35,254 nucleotides of DNA, taken from Actinomycetes bacterium. Its GTDB lineage: Bacteria; Actinomycetota; Acidimicrobiia; Acidimicrobiales; RAAP-2. Position numbers and translations under genes: made by a program. Position 1 is the first letter of the stretch; each line of letters opens with the position of its first letter. The notes below the pieces were generated by a model. It was not told the origin of the DNA, did no database searches, and was given only the letters and a program-made list of their open reading frames with translations. The DNA is taken from positions 1 to 35,254 of the forward strand of contig JAKBAB010000012.1 of assembly GCA_021815645.1 (NCBI GenBank), in the 5' to 3' direction. Of the stretch, positions 1-6,943 are shown in pieces.

Positions 1-518
1 GCGTACACGCCGAGTGCGTGTTCCGCACTCTTACGGGCGCAAAAGAGCATCCGTTCGAGTGTTACTAGGTCTACCGGTTTAGTCGGGATTACCAGTTGCT
101 GGATGAAAGTAGGTTCCGACGCACGCGACGAAGGACCGAGCAGCGAACTGTCGACGGGCACCTCACGCCAAGCGTGAGTGCGAAGTCCCATCTTTGCGAA
201 ATGTGCCTCGAGAGCGGACGATCGGTTGCCGGCGCAAGAATCTGGAGGAACCATCCACTGCGCGAGGCCGTAACCACCAAGACCGGGCACTTCCGGTCCA
301 AATTGAGTGCGCACGAACGAGTCGGGCATTTGAATCAAGATGCCCGCTCCGTCTCCGGAGTCGACGTCCGAGCCCGTAGCGCCACGGTGTTCGAGGTGCT
401 CGAGAATCGTGAGCGCGTCGTCGACGGTACCGTGGGTTGGCGTGCCTCGAAGGTCGGCCACCATCCCAACTCCGCACGCATCGTGCTCAAACGCGGGGTC
501 GTAGAGTTCTTTGGTCAT
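1..518 (-). CDS. gltB: Glutamate synthase large subunit (N-terminal part, cut by the window edge)
   Basis: This is the first ~172 codons of the large (alpha) subunit of NADPH-dependent glutamate synthase, which transfers the amide nitrogen of glutamine to 2-oxoglutarate. It belongs to the class II glutamine amidotransferases. After ATG at 518 the protein reads MTKELYDPAFEHDACGVG; Cys15 in the DACGVG motif is the expected catalytic nucleophile, exposed after removal of a short propeptide. The segment ALTILEHLEHRGATGSD and the following GDGAGI are diagnostic for GltB. The frame stays open to base 1, so the FMN and Fe-S parts lie outside. It is divergent from thiO, with a probable TATAGT -10 box at 554-559. 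No strong Shine-Dalgarno is visible, and plus-strand ORFs over this stretch are shadows. Confidence 0.95.
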   Translation of the reverse strand, partial: MTKELYDPAFEHDACGVGMVADLRGTPTHGTVDDALTILEHLEHRGATGSDVDSGDGAGILIQMPDSFVRTQFGPEVPGLGGYGLAQWMVPPDSCAGNRSSALEAHFAKMGLRTHAWREVPVDSSLLGPSSRASEPTFIQQLVIPTKPVDLVTLERMLFCARKSAEHALGVY

Positions 519-553
519 GGCGTCGCTCGTCGGGGCAACGCTGACCCACTCTC

Positions 554-559
554 ACTATA
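554..559 (-). promoter_or_regulatory. Probable -10 box of gltB
   Basis: TATAGT on the minus strand matches TATAAT at five of six positions. It would start transcription near 547, giving a leader of about 30 bases before the gltB ATG. A GATTGA hexamer lies 17 bases upstream as a weak -35. Confidence 0.5.
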
Positions 560-585
560 ACGAAGTAGCACGCCTCTCAATCTTC

Positions 586-591
586 TACGCT
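586..591 (+). promoter_or_regulatory. Probable -10 box of thiO (leaderless)
   Basis: TACGCT is followed by six bases and then GTG at 598. Transcription would begin at or very near the start codon. The same spacing recurs at trpC, the DUF512 gene, the HD gene and trpS. Confidence 0.5.
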
Positions 592-597
592 GGCCAC

Positions 598-1668
598 GTG
601 GGTACCGGTCACGGCAATGCTCTCGTCGTCGGGTCTGGCGTTGTCGGCGCGACGTGCGCTTTTCGTCTCGCGCGCCACGGCTGGCGTGTGACGGTTTTCG
701 ACCCACTCCCCGGGCGGGGTGCGACTTGGGCGGCCGCCGGGATGCTCGCACCGGGCGCCGAGATTGCTCCCGGCGAAAAGGAGAATTATCACAGCCAGTG
801 CGGCGCACTCGAGTCGTGGCGAGCCCTTTCTAGTGAATTGTCGCAGTTGACTCATGAGCAACTGGGCCTCTACGACACCGGAACATTGCTGGTGGGACTC
901 GACGCGAGTGATCGCGCCCTGGTCACCCAGTTCCAGTCGGTGGCCCAGGAGTACGGGAGCGACGTACGACTCGAAACCCGCGAATCGAATCCGGACTATT
1001 TCGTTGGCGTCTCCCCCCGAGTTCGCGAGGGGCTCTTCGTCGCGGGCGACGGCTGGCTCGACCCAGATCAGGCCATGTCGATACTCGCCGTCGCCAACGA
1101 CGCCCTCGGCGTGCAATACGTCACCCGGGAGGTCTTAGAAATCTCTCGTACGGGCAATTCGGTGGGCGCATCCACCGGTGACGAGACCTTTCGGGGCGAC
1201 GTGGGGATTTTGGCGACGGGTGCGCGACCCTTACCGGCCGGAGTTAGGGGTGACTCTCCGCGCTCAGTAAGACCCGTTAGGGGCACGACTCTTCGCGTTC
1301 ATGGACTCGACCGCTCACCCGCGCCCACCCTTCGCGCATTCGTCCACGGACGTGCGTTCTATATGGTCAGTCGCCCCGGTGGGTACTGCGTTCTGGGCGC
1401 CTCCTCGGATGAACGGAGCGACGCGACCGTGGAGGTGGGCGAGTTGTCTCGAATGCTCCGTGACGCCTTGGAACTGGTGCCCGACCTCGACTCGGCGGCC
1501 TTCGTCGAAGTGCGTCAGGGACTGCGACCGGCTACCCACGACCATCGCCCGTTCTTCGACGTGCTCGAAGAACGGTGGGCGTGGTTGAGCGGACACTATC
1601 GACACGGCGTTACTCTCGCACCGCTCGCGTCGCTCGAAGCCCTCGAATTCGCTAATCGGTTCTCGTGA
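598..1668 (+). CDS. thiO: Glycine oxidase, thiamine thiazole biosynthesis (ThiO family)
   Basis: FAD-dependent oxidase of the DAO superfamily. It oxidises glycine to the imine (dehydroglycine) used to build the thiazole ring of thiamine. The N-terminus carries the dinucleotide-binding motif VVGSGVVGA (about residues 10-18) followed by VTVFD, and then a GATWAAAGMLAP segment typical of ThiO. The C-terminus has the family pattern GLRPATHDHRPF...LSGHYRHGVTLAP. Length is 356 residues, normal for the family. GTG at 598 is preferred because it lies just before the FAD fold and six bases after a TACGCT -10 box; the frame is open further upstream to a TTG at 511, but that would overlap gltB. The stop codon overlaps the start of thiS, which strongly supports the thiamine assignment over another DAO oxidase. 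No TPP riboswitch is visible upstream. Confidence 0.88.
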   Translation: MGTGHGNALVVGSGVVGATCAFRLARHGWRVTVFDPLPGRGATWAAAGMLAPGAEIAPGEKENYHSQCGALESWRALSSELSQLTHEQLGLYDTGTLLVGLDASDRALVTQFQSVAQEYGSDVRLETRESNPDYFVGVSPRVREGLFVAGDGWLDPDQAMSILAVANDALGVQYVTREVLEISRTGNSVGASTGDETFRGDVGILATGARPLPAGVRGDSPRSVRPVRGTTLRVHGLDRSPAPTLRAFVHGRAFYMVSRPGGYCVLGASSDERSDATVEVGELSRMLRDALELVPDLDSAAFVEVRQGLRPATHDHRPFFDVLEERWAWLSGHYRHGVTLAPLASLEALEFANRFS

Positions 1669-1859
1669 TTTACGTCAACGGCGTCGAGGAGTCGTTTCGA
1701 GACGAGTCCATCACCTCTCTCCTTAAACGCAGGAGCGTCAGCGAACGCGGCGTCGCGGTGGCGCTCAACGGAGAAGTAGTGCACCGTGGACAGTGGCCGA
1801 GTACCGTGGTGGGTGACGGAAGTTACGTCGAGATCGTAACGGCCGCGGCGGGTGGTTAG
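1665..1859 (+). CDS. thiS: Sulfur carrier protein ThiS
   Basis: A 64-residue ubiquitin-fold sulfur carrier. It starts MIYVNG and ends in the obligatory Gly-Gly (AAAGG), whose C-terminal carboxylate is adenylated and thiocarboxylated to donate sulfur to the thiazole. The segments VALNGEVV and VEIVTAAAGG are typical of ThiS. GTG at 1665 overlaps the thiO stop by four bases (GTGA), implying translational coupling. ThiG, the usual next gene, is not here; it must lie elsewhere in the genome. Confidence 0.92.
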   Translation: MIYVNGVEESFRDESITSLLKRRSVSERGVAVALNGEVVHRGQWPSTVVGDGSYVEIVTAAAGG

Positions 1860-1864
1860 GAAGA

Positions 1865-2020
1865 GTGGACACGGAGAAGCTGCTCGAGGCAATCGAGATT
1901 CGGATTCTGGAGGCTCTCACGGCCAAGGCCACGGGTGAGACGATTGCGTACCTATGCGAGGCCCGCGCCTGGCTCCTAGACCCCTCTCAGCCCCACGGGG
2001 GAAATCGAGCCGGGAACTAG
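1865..2020 (+). CDS. Small hypothetical protein, 51 residues
   Basis: Unrecognised small ORF five bases after the thiS stop, in the same direction. It starts GTG (VDTEKLLEAIEIR) with AGGA immediately upstream. The protein is predicted by eye to be helical, with an acidic, leucine-rich first half (EKLLEAIEIRILEAL), one Cys and one Trp, and no membrane segment. The tight spacing behind thiS and the clean amphipathic pattern favour a real gene, perhaps co-transcribed with thiO-thiS. The start is unsure because the Shine-Dalgarno is only about three bases from GTG. No function can be assigned. Confidence 0.5.
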   Translation: MDTEKLLEAIEIRILEALTAKATGETIAYLCEARAWLLDPSQPHGGNRAGN

Positions 2021-2026
2021 TCCGAC

Positions 2027-2032
2027 TAGAAT
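2027..2032 (+). promoter_or_regulatory. Probable -10 box of tRNA-Pro
   Basis: TAGAAT (five of six consensus bases) lies ten bases upstream of the mature tRNA 5' end, the right place for a dedicated tRNA promoter. No convincing -35 was seen. Confidence 0.5.
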
Positions 2033-2042
2033 CGTTCCTTCA

Positions 2043-2121
2043 CGGGCTGTGGCTTAGTTTGGTCTAGAGCGCTCGGCTGGGGGCCGAGAGATCGGGAGTT
2101 CAAATCTCCCCAGCCCGACCA
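2043..2121 (+). tRNA. tRNA-Pro, anticodon GGG
   Basis: The cloverleaf can be drawn in full. The 7-bp acceptor stem is CGGGCTG with CAGCCCG. The D arm is GCTT/GAGC around a loop with GG. The anticodon stem is CTCGG/CCGAG around loop CTGGGGG, giving anticodon GGG, which reads the proline codons CCC/CCU. The T stem is GGGAG/CTCCC with loop TTCAAAT. The discriminator is A and the 3' CCA is genome-encoded. All seven acceptor pairs are Watson-Crick. Confidence 0.95.
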
Positions 2122-2145
2122 AGTCGGAGTGCGCGGTGCCCCACC

Positions 2146-2177
2146 GGCGCAACTGCGCCAAGTACCACGGCGCCGTG
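2146..2177 (+). terminator. Possible hairpin terminator after tRNA-Pro
   Basis: GGCGC-AACT-GCGCC (2146-2159) is followed by the perfect 12-base palindrome CACGGCGCCGTG (2166-2177). They lie 25-56 bases after the tRNA. There is no T tract, so termination is only suggested. The remainder of the gap to the exonuclease (2178-2302) holds only a weak CCCC/GGGG hairpin at 2249-2266. Confidence 0.3.
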
Positions 2178-2302
2178 CGTAGTTCCGGCGGACGTCGTAG
2201 TCCCCTTAGAAGCGTGAATCGATACGGCGGTTGTGAATCGCTCGCCCTCCCCGAAATCTTGAGGGGTGTTCTCGACTCTGTTTGGCGTACCGGTGGACTG
2301 AC

Positions 2303-2998
2303 TCACTCGCGCGCGTGAATCGGCCACTCGAATTGACCGTCGGCGATGGGGGGCTCCCCCGTGCGAATCCGGTGTTGCGAGAAGCTACTCAACCAGTCGC
2401 GGTACCAGCCGCCCACGGTGTCGTTGCACTCGCTGTGCGATAGCTCACGCAACTGGGGGTAGCGGACATATAGAGCACGGAGAATCTCGAGGGAGGCCCG
2501 CGCGTCATCGACCGCGCGATGGGCGTTCACGACGTCCACCCCGTAGACGGCACAAAGTGCGCCTAACGTCCGCCGACCCCGGCGGAATCGGTCGACGTGA
2601 CGGTCAAGTACGAGGACATCTATGACTGGCCCCAGTTCCTCAGAGTCGAGTTTTCCGTGGCCGAGCCGAACGTTGAGTGCATCGAGCATCGTCAGGTCGT
2701 AGGAAACGTTCATGCCCACGACCACACCACCGGCGCGCCACGTTGAACGCAGAACTTCGATAAGGCGTGGGACCTCCTTCGCAACGCTGGGTGCGCTCAA
2801 AACCATCTCATTGGTTATTCCGTGAATGGCGCTCGCGGCGGCGGGAATGGGTACCCCGGGATTGATGTAGCCACTTTCGCAATCGACGGCCCCGCCCTCG
2901 TCCGTCAGCCCCTGGCGGACGATTCCGTAAGAAACGGGACAGTCGACGTGAGGATTGACTCCCGTGGTTTCGAGGTCGAAACTAAGCAGCTCTGGCAT
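2303..2998 (-). CDS. DnaQ-like 3'-5' exonuclease (DEDD family)
   Basis: A 231-residue exonuclease of the epsilon/RNase T superfamily. The first motif is LLSFDLETTG (Asp8, Glu10); the second Asp is in NVSYDLTMLDAL; the last motif is NAHRAVDDA with the His and Asp of the DEDDh subfamily. Those four acids would bind the two metal ions for hydrolytic removal of 3' nucleotides. The TLGALCAVYGV segment ahead of motif III is typical of the DnaQ-like proteins that follow DNA polymerase III epsilon. The protein is a stand-alone exonuclease with no GIY-YIG or polymerase part; its substrate (proofreading, RNA or repair) cannot be told. ATG at 2998 has AGGTGG eight bases upstream; an in-frame GTG at 3010 would sit inside that site. 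It converges on the tRNA gene. Confidence 0.88.
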   Translation of the reverse strand: MPELLSFDLETTGVNPHVDCPVSYGIVRQGLTDEGGAVDCESGYINPGVPIPAAASAIHGITNEMVLSAPSVAKEVPRLIEVLRSTWRAGGVVVGMNVSYDLTMLDALNVRLGHGKLDSEELGPVIDVLVLDRHVDRFRRGRRTLGALCAVYGVDVVNAHRAVDDARASLEILRALYVRYPQLRELSHSECNDTVGGWYRDWLSSFSQHRIRTGEPPIADGQFEWPIHARE

Positions 2999-3119
2999 AG
3001 TTCCAACCACCTACTCGCACGCGGACCACACTAGCCAGAGCGGACCGGGCGAGGGGTATCCGAAGCCTGAGTTCCACGCTCCCCAGTAGCGACCGTTTCT
3101 TTGGAAGGCGGCGTTCGCC

Positions 3120-3269
3120 CTAGGGCTCGACCATCGTCTTTCGAATGGCCCCGCGGGCGTCGATGACCGCGGCGACTGGCTCGTCACTTTGGTTTTTGGG
3201 GCCGCCACCGAAGGGTGTTTTCCGAACCTCAATCGAGGCAATCCTTCGCGGGAACCGGACGTGCGACAC
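3120..3269 (-). CDS. Doubtful small hypothetical ORF, 49 residues
   Basis: Reading frame GTG (3269) to TAG (3120): a basic first half (SHVRFPRRIASIEVRKTPFG), a glycine turn, then a regular-looking segment DEPVAAVIDARGAIRKTMVEP. The last part resembles protein-coding sequence rather than shadow. There is no Shine-Dalgarno; a TGTACT hexamer sits six bases before the GTG, matching the leaderless spacing seen elsewhere but with G instead of the important A at position two. It lies upstream of, and facing away from, the FAD oxidoreductase. I do not recognise it. The stretch 2999-3119 next to it holds nothing I can name. Confidence 0.35.
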   Translation of the reverse strand: MSHVRFPRRIASIEVRKTPFGGGPKNQSDEPVAAVIDARGAIRKTMVEP

Positions 3270-3277
3270 CGAGCCAG

Positions 3278-3283
3278 TACAAT
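3278..3283 (+). promoter_or_regulatory. Probable -10 box of the FAD oxidoreductase gene
   Basis: TACAAT (five of six consensus bases) predicts transcription from about 3290, so the mRNA would have a leader of about 95 bases before ATG 3385. The -35 region is not recognisable. Confidence 0.5.
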
Positions 3284-3289
3284 GAACCC

Positions 3290-3384
3290 TAGAGGCCGAG
3301 GTGAAAGTCGGCGTTCGCGCGGTGGAATCCCGCGAAAAATGTCGTGCCAGGAGAGGGTGATTCCAACCAACGGTTGGTCACAGT
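3290..3384 (+). promoter_or_regulatory. Structured 5' leader of the FAD oxidoreductase mRNA
   Basis: Three hairpins follow each other. H1 pairs GCCGA (3295-3299) with TCGGC (3308-3312). H2 pairs TTCGCGCGG (from 3314) with CCCGCGAA (to 3336), eight pairs with one bulge. H3 runs 3357-3381: GTGA..CCAACC pairs with GGTTGGTCAC around loop AAC, with a TT bulge. An excellent Shine-Dalgarno (AGGAGAGG, about 3349-3356) lies between H2 and H3, but 28 bases from ATG; folding H3 would bring it within a few bases of the start. I could not match it to glycine, guanidine, SAM, SAH, glutamine, ZTP or other riboswitch consensus sequences I know. Confidence 0.4.
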
Positions 3385-4797
3385 ATGGAGAAGAAGGACC
3401 CCTTCGTCTTACGCCACCTCGCCGAAGTTCAACCGCAGCTGTGGTGGCTCGACTCAGACCCCTTAGAGCCCGATTCGCACCCGGCCCTTATTGGTGACGT
3501 CGGGGCTGACCTCTGCGTCGTGGGAGCCGGATACACCGGTCTTTGGACGGCGCTGCTCGCCAAGGAGCGAGACCCCCACCGGGACGTGATCGTACTCGAA
3601 CAGTACGAAACGGGGGCGGGGGCGTCGGGACGAAACGGGGGGTTCTGCTCGGCGTCGCTCACGCACGGGTTCGCCAATGGTATGCGCCGTTTCCCCCACG
3701 AGATGGAAACCTTGGAGCGACTCGCCCGGGAGAATCTCGACGAGATCGAGGCAACGATTTCCCGCTACCAGATTGAGTGCGATTGGGAACGCACGGGCGA
3801 GTTGCGCGTTGCGGTCGCTCCGTGGCAATTCGACGGAATGGTCGAAGAGGCGCGACTGCGAAACGAGATGGGCGACCACGTCGAAGTACTAAGCCAGGAC
3901 CAGGTGCAGGCAAGAATTCACTCCCCCTCATACGTCGGCGCCCTATTCGACCACGACGGCAACGCGTTGGTGGACCCGGCCCGCCTCGTTTGGGGACTCG
4001 AAAGGGCCTGCCTGTCGCTCGGCGTGAAGATATTTGAGAACTCCAAGGTGGAACGGCTCGAAGACGTACACGACGCCGTGAGAGTTCACACACCCTACGG
4101 TGCCGTAACGGCCGCGAGAGTGGCTCTCGCGACGAACGTCTTTCCCTCCCTCATCCGACCGGCCCGAAAGTACGTCGTACCGGTTTACGACTACACCCTG
4201 GTTACTGAACCTCTTACGGAGGGTCAATTAGCCAGCATTGGCTGGCAGGGCCGCGAGGGAGTGGCCGACTCGGGCAACCAGTTCCACTACTACCGCCTCA
4301 CCAAGGACAATTCAATCCTCTGGGGCGGCTACGACGCCATCTACAACTTCCGGGCCAAGGCTCACCGCGAGTACGAATTCAACGCCGAGACCTACGCCAA
4401 ACTCGCCGGACACTTTCTTAAGACTTTCCCTCAACTCGCCGGGGTGAAGTTCACTCACGCGTGGGGGGGCGCTATCGATACCTGTACTCGGTTTTCGCCC
4501 TTCTGGGGTACTTCGCACGAGGGCAAGATTGCCTACGTAATGGGATTTACCGGGCTCGGCGTGGCCTCCACCCGTTTCGGTGCGGCGACCATGCTCGATC
4601 TACTCGACGGTATCGATAGTGAACGCACTCGCCTAACAATGGTACGAAAAAAACCGATGCCCTTCCCGCCCGAACCACTGCGCTGGCTATTCATCCGGCT
4701 CACCCAGCGAGCTATTCGCCGTGCCGACGAGAATTTCGGCCAGCGGAATCTCTGGCTGCGAGTGCTCGATCTCTTTAACTTAGGCTTCGATTCCTAA
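3385..4797 (+). CDS. FAD-dependent amine/amino-acid oxidoreductase (DadA/OrdL-PuuB-like)
   Basis: A 470-residue flavoprotein of the DAO superfamily. The N-terminal FAD site is LCVVGAGYTGLWTALLA (GxGxxG at residues 47-52) with the ribose-binding acid in VIVLEQ. GAGASGRNGGF (residues 77-87) is the loop seen in gamma-glutamylputrescine oxidases, sarcosine oxidases and related OrdL proteins. The C-terminal half has HAWGGAIDTCTRFSPFWG and a closing FAD-contact region GFTGLGVASTRFGA. It probably oxidises a C-N bond of an amine or amino acid, releasing an aldehyde or keto acid; the substrate cannot be read from sequence. It stands alone, with no aminotransferase, ligase or dehydrogenase partner nearby. 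ATG 3385 is the only sensible start in frame. It converges on acs with six bases between the stops. Confidence 0.82.
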   Translation: MEKKDPFVLRHLAEVQPQLWWLDSDPLEPDSHPALIGDVGADLCVVGAGYTGLWTALLAKERDPHRDVIVLEQYETGAGASGRNGGFCSASLTHGFANGMRRFPHEMETLERLARENLDEIEATISRYQIECDWERTGELRVAVAPWQFDGMVEEARLRNEMGDHVEVLSQDQVQARIHSPSYVGALFDHDGNALVDPARLVWGLERACLSLGVKIFENSKVERLEDVHDAVRVHTPYGAVTAARVALATNVFPSLIRPARKYVVPVYDYTLVTEPLTEGQLASIGWQGREGVADSGNQFHYYRLTKDNSILWGGYDAIYNFRAKAHREYEFNAETYAKLAGHFLKTFPQLAGVKFTHAWGGAIDTCTRFSPFWGTSHEGKIAYVMGFTGLGVASTRFGAATMLDLLDGIDSERTRLTMVRKKPMPFPPEPLRWLFIRLTQRAIRRADENFGQRNLWLRVLDLFNLGFDS

Positions 4798-4803
4798 CTA
4801 GCC

Positions 4804-6774
4804 CTACTCTTCGTCCCCGCTGCTCTCGCTCATCAGCACCGCAATCGAGTTCACTACCGTGGGGTCCATCAGAGTCGTAACGTCCCCCAGGGGGCGATTC
4901 TCGGCGACGTCTCGCAAGAGCCGTCTCATGATCTTGCCCGAACGAGTCTTGGGTAGTTCGGGAGTGAGAATAATTTGGCGAGGTTTAGCTATGGGACTAA
5001 TCGTTCGCGAAACGTGCTCTCGAAGTTCGCTAATAACGCCCGCCTGGTCCTTTTGCGCGTCCTCGGCGGACAGTTTCAGCGTAACGAAGGCCACGATGGC
5101 CTGTCCGGTCGTTTCGTCGGTCGCGCCCACCACGGCCGCTTCGGCCACGGCGCGGTGGCCCACGAGAGCGTGCTCCACTTCGGTCGTGGAGAGTCGGTGT
5201 CCCGAGATGTTCATCACGTCATCAATTCGACCCAAGAGCCACAAGTCCCCGTCGGCGTCTCGCTTCGCCCCGTCTCCCGCGAAGTAGACCCCCGGAAAAC
5301 GTGACCAGTATGTCTCCTTGAACCGCTCCGGGTCGCCGTAGATACCCCGAGTCATCGAGGGCCACGGGTGAGTTATGACGAGGTACCCACCTTCACCGTT
5401 GCCCACCGATTTGCCCTCATTATCGACAACGTCCACTTGTATTCCGGGTAGCGCGCGCATCGCCGCGCCGGGCTTCGTCGAAGTGATTCCGGGCAGTGGC
5501 GAAATCATTATTGCCCCGGTCTCGGTCTGCCACCACGTGTCAACAATCGGACAGCGGCCGGATCCGATGTGTTCGCGGTACCACATCCACGCCTCGGGGT
5601 TTATCGGTTCGCCGACGGTTCCGAGCAACCGCAGAGACGATAGGTCGTGAGCGGCCGGGTGTTGGTGACCCCACTTCATTAGAGTACGAATGGTCGTGGG
5701 CGCGGTGTAGAGGATGGTGACTTTATTTTCCTCAATAATCTTCCACCAGCGGTCACGTCCACCGGAGTCGGGTAGTCCCTCGTACATCACGGACGTCACA
5801 CCGTTGACGAGGGGGCCGTAAACGATGTAACTGTGTCCAGTAATCCACCCAATGTCGGCGGCGGTCCAGCACACGTCGGTCTCAGCCTTAACGTCAAAGA
5901 TGTTGTAGTGGGTCGTAGCGACCTGAGTGAGGTAGCCACCGGTGGTGTGGAAAATACCTTTCGGCTTGGCGGTCGTACCTGAGGTGTACATAATGAGCAA
6001 CGTCTGCTCCGCGGGGAAAGACTCGTAGGTGTGGGTGTCGCTCTGTCGTTCCACGAGGTCGTGCCACCAGTGATCTCGGCCATCTACCCAGGCCACGTCA
6101 CCGCCGGTACGCCGAACTACGAGGACGGCACGAACGTTGGGGCAAGACTCGAGGGCTTCGTCCACCGCGGGCTTAAGCGGCGCCGCGGCGCCGCGTCGAA
6201 AGGCTCCGTCGGCGGTCACGACCACTTGGCAGTCGGAGTCGAGGATTCGACTCGCGAGAGCTTCCGCGGAGAAGCCCGCGAAGATAACTGAATGCACGGC
6301 GCCGAGACGGACAATGGCGAGCATCGTCACGACGGCCTCGGGAATCATGGGCATATAGACCGCGACGCGATCTCCCGCCTTAACACCTATTTCGCTCAGA
6401 GCGTTCGCCGCTTGGGCGACCATCTTTTGCAAATCGGCGTAGGTAATCGTCCTCGACTCGCCCTCGGCGTCGCCGACCCAGTGGTAAGCGACCTTTTCGC
6501 CGCGTCCGGCCTCGACGTGGCGATCTACGCAGTTGTAGGCCGCGTTCAGCGTCCCGTCACCAAACCACTTAGCGAAGGGGCGGTCCCACTCCAGAGTCTT
6601 GGTGGGCGCCTTGGTCCAAGTCAGGCGATCGGCCTGCGTTCGCCAGTACGCGACAGGATCGGCGGCCGCGTCGACGTAGATTGACGGCTGCGCGTTCGCG
6701 CTGGCCGCGAACTGTTGGCTCGGTTCGAAACTTCGTGTCTCGTCCAACCACGCTTCTAGGCGCGCTTCACTCAT
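4804..6774 (-). CDS. acs: Acetyl-CoA synthetase (AMP-forming)
   Basis: A 656-residue ANL-family enzyme that activates acetate with ATP to acetyl-AMP and then forms acetyl-CoA. The ATP P-loop is MYTSGTTAKPKG; WWQTETG and the YGDPERF region follow; the hinge and C-terminal lid are GRIDDVMNISGHRLSTTEVE; PKTRSGKIMRR carries the C-terminal Lys that in this family catalyses adenylation and is regulated by acetylation. The long N-terminal region (PVAYWRTQADRLTW..KWFGDGTLNAAYNCVDRHV) identifies acetyl-CoA rather than other acyl-CoA synthetases. ATG 6774 has GGGGGAG five bases upstream; the longer open frame to 6804 lacks such a site. It lies downstream of the acetate transporter on the same strand, 169 bases apart, with a strong hairpin between them. 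Confidence 0.97.
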   Translation of the reverse strand: MSEARLEAWLDETRSFEPSQQFAASANAQPSIYVDAAADPVAYWRTQADRLTWTKAPTKTLEWDRPFAKWFGDGTLNAAYNCVDRHVEAGRGEKVAYHWVGDAEGESRTITYADLQKMVAQAANALSEIGVKAGDRVAVYMPMIPEAVVTMLAIVRLGAVHSVIFAGFSAEALASRILDSDCQVVVTADGAFRRGAAAPLKPAVDEALESCPNVRAVLVVRRTGGDVAWVDGRDHWWHDLVERQSDTHTYESFPAEQTLLIMYTSGTTAKPKGIFHTTGGYLTQVATTHYNIFDVKAETDVCWTAADIGWITGHSYIVYGPLVNGVTSVMYEGLPDSGGRDRWWKIIEENKVTILYTAPTTIRTLMKWGHQHPAAHDLSSLRLLGTVGEPINPEAWMWYREHIGSGRCPIVDTWWQTETGAIMISPLPGITSTKPGAAMRALPGIQVDVVDNEGKSVGNGEGGYLVITHPWPSMTRGIYGDPERFKETYWSRFPGVYFAGDGAKRDADGDLWLLGRIDDVMNISGHRLSTTEVEHALVGHRAVAEAAVVGATDETTGQAIVAFVTLKLSAEDAQKDQAGVISELREHVSRTISPIAKPRQIILTPELPKTRSGKIMRRLLRDVAENRPLGDVTTLMDPTVVNSIAVLMSESSGDEE

Positions 6775-6866
6775 AACACTCCCCCACTTTCTGTAACTCA
6801 CCACGACGCCGTCTAAGTGCGTCTACGCGGACTCTCTGTGAGAGTAGTGCTGATTCACCCGTAGAT

Positions 6867-6906
6867 GCCAACAGCGCCCGATCCTTTCGGAACGGGCGCT
6901 GTTGGC
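6867..6906 (-). terminator. Strong 14-bp inverted repeat between satP and acs
   Basis: GCCAACAGCGCCCG (6867-6880) pairs perfectly with CGGGCGCTGTTGGC (6893-6906); the 12-base loop can add TCC/GGA. It lies 38 bases after the transporter stop and about 90 bases before acs. No U run follows on either strand, so it may act as a terminator, a partial terminator tuning acs expression, or an RNA 3'-end stabiliser. Confidence 0.6.
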
Positions 6907-6943
6907 GGTTGGGTCCGGTGGCGAGCCACCAGTGACCCCTACG

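Noticed and set aside
96-560. Plus-strand open frames over the first 560 bases
   Set aside because: The minus strand encodes an unmistakable GltB N-terminus (DACGVG, LEHRGATG); the plus frames are its shadows.
519-597. TPP riboswitch upstream of thiO
   Set aside because: The gap is only 79 bases, the CTGAGA and ACCTGATCTGG blocks are absent, and thiO appears leaderless.
3011-3370. 119-residue minus-strand frame before the FAD oxidoreductase
   Set aside because: Arg/Pro/Ser-rich shadow-like composition with no motif; the other minus frame (3120-3269) is more protein-like.
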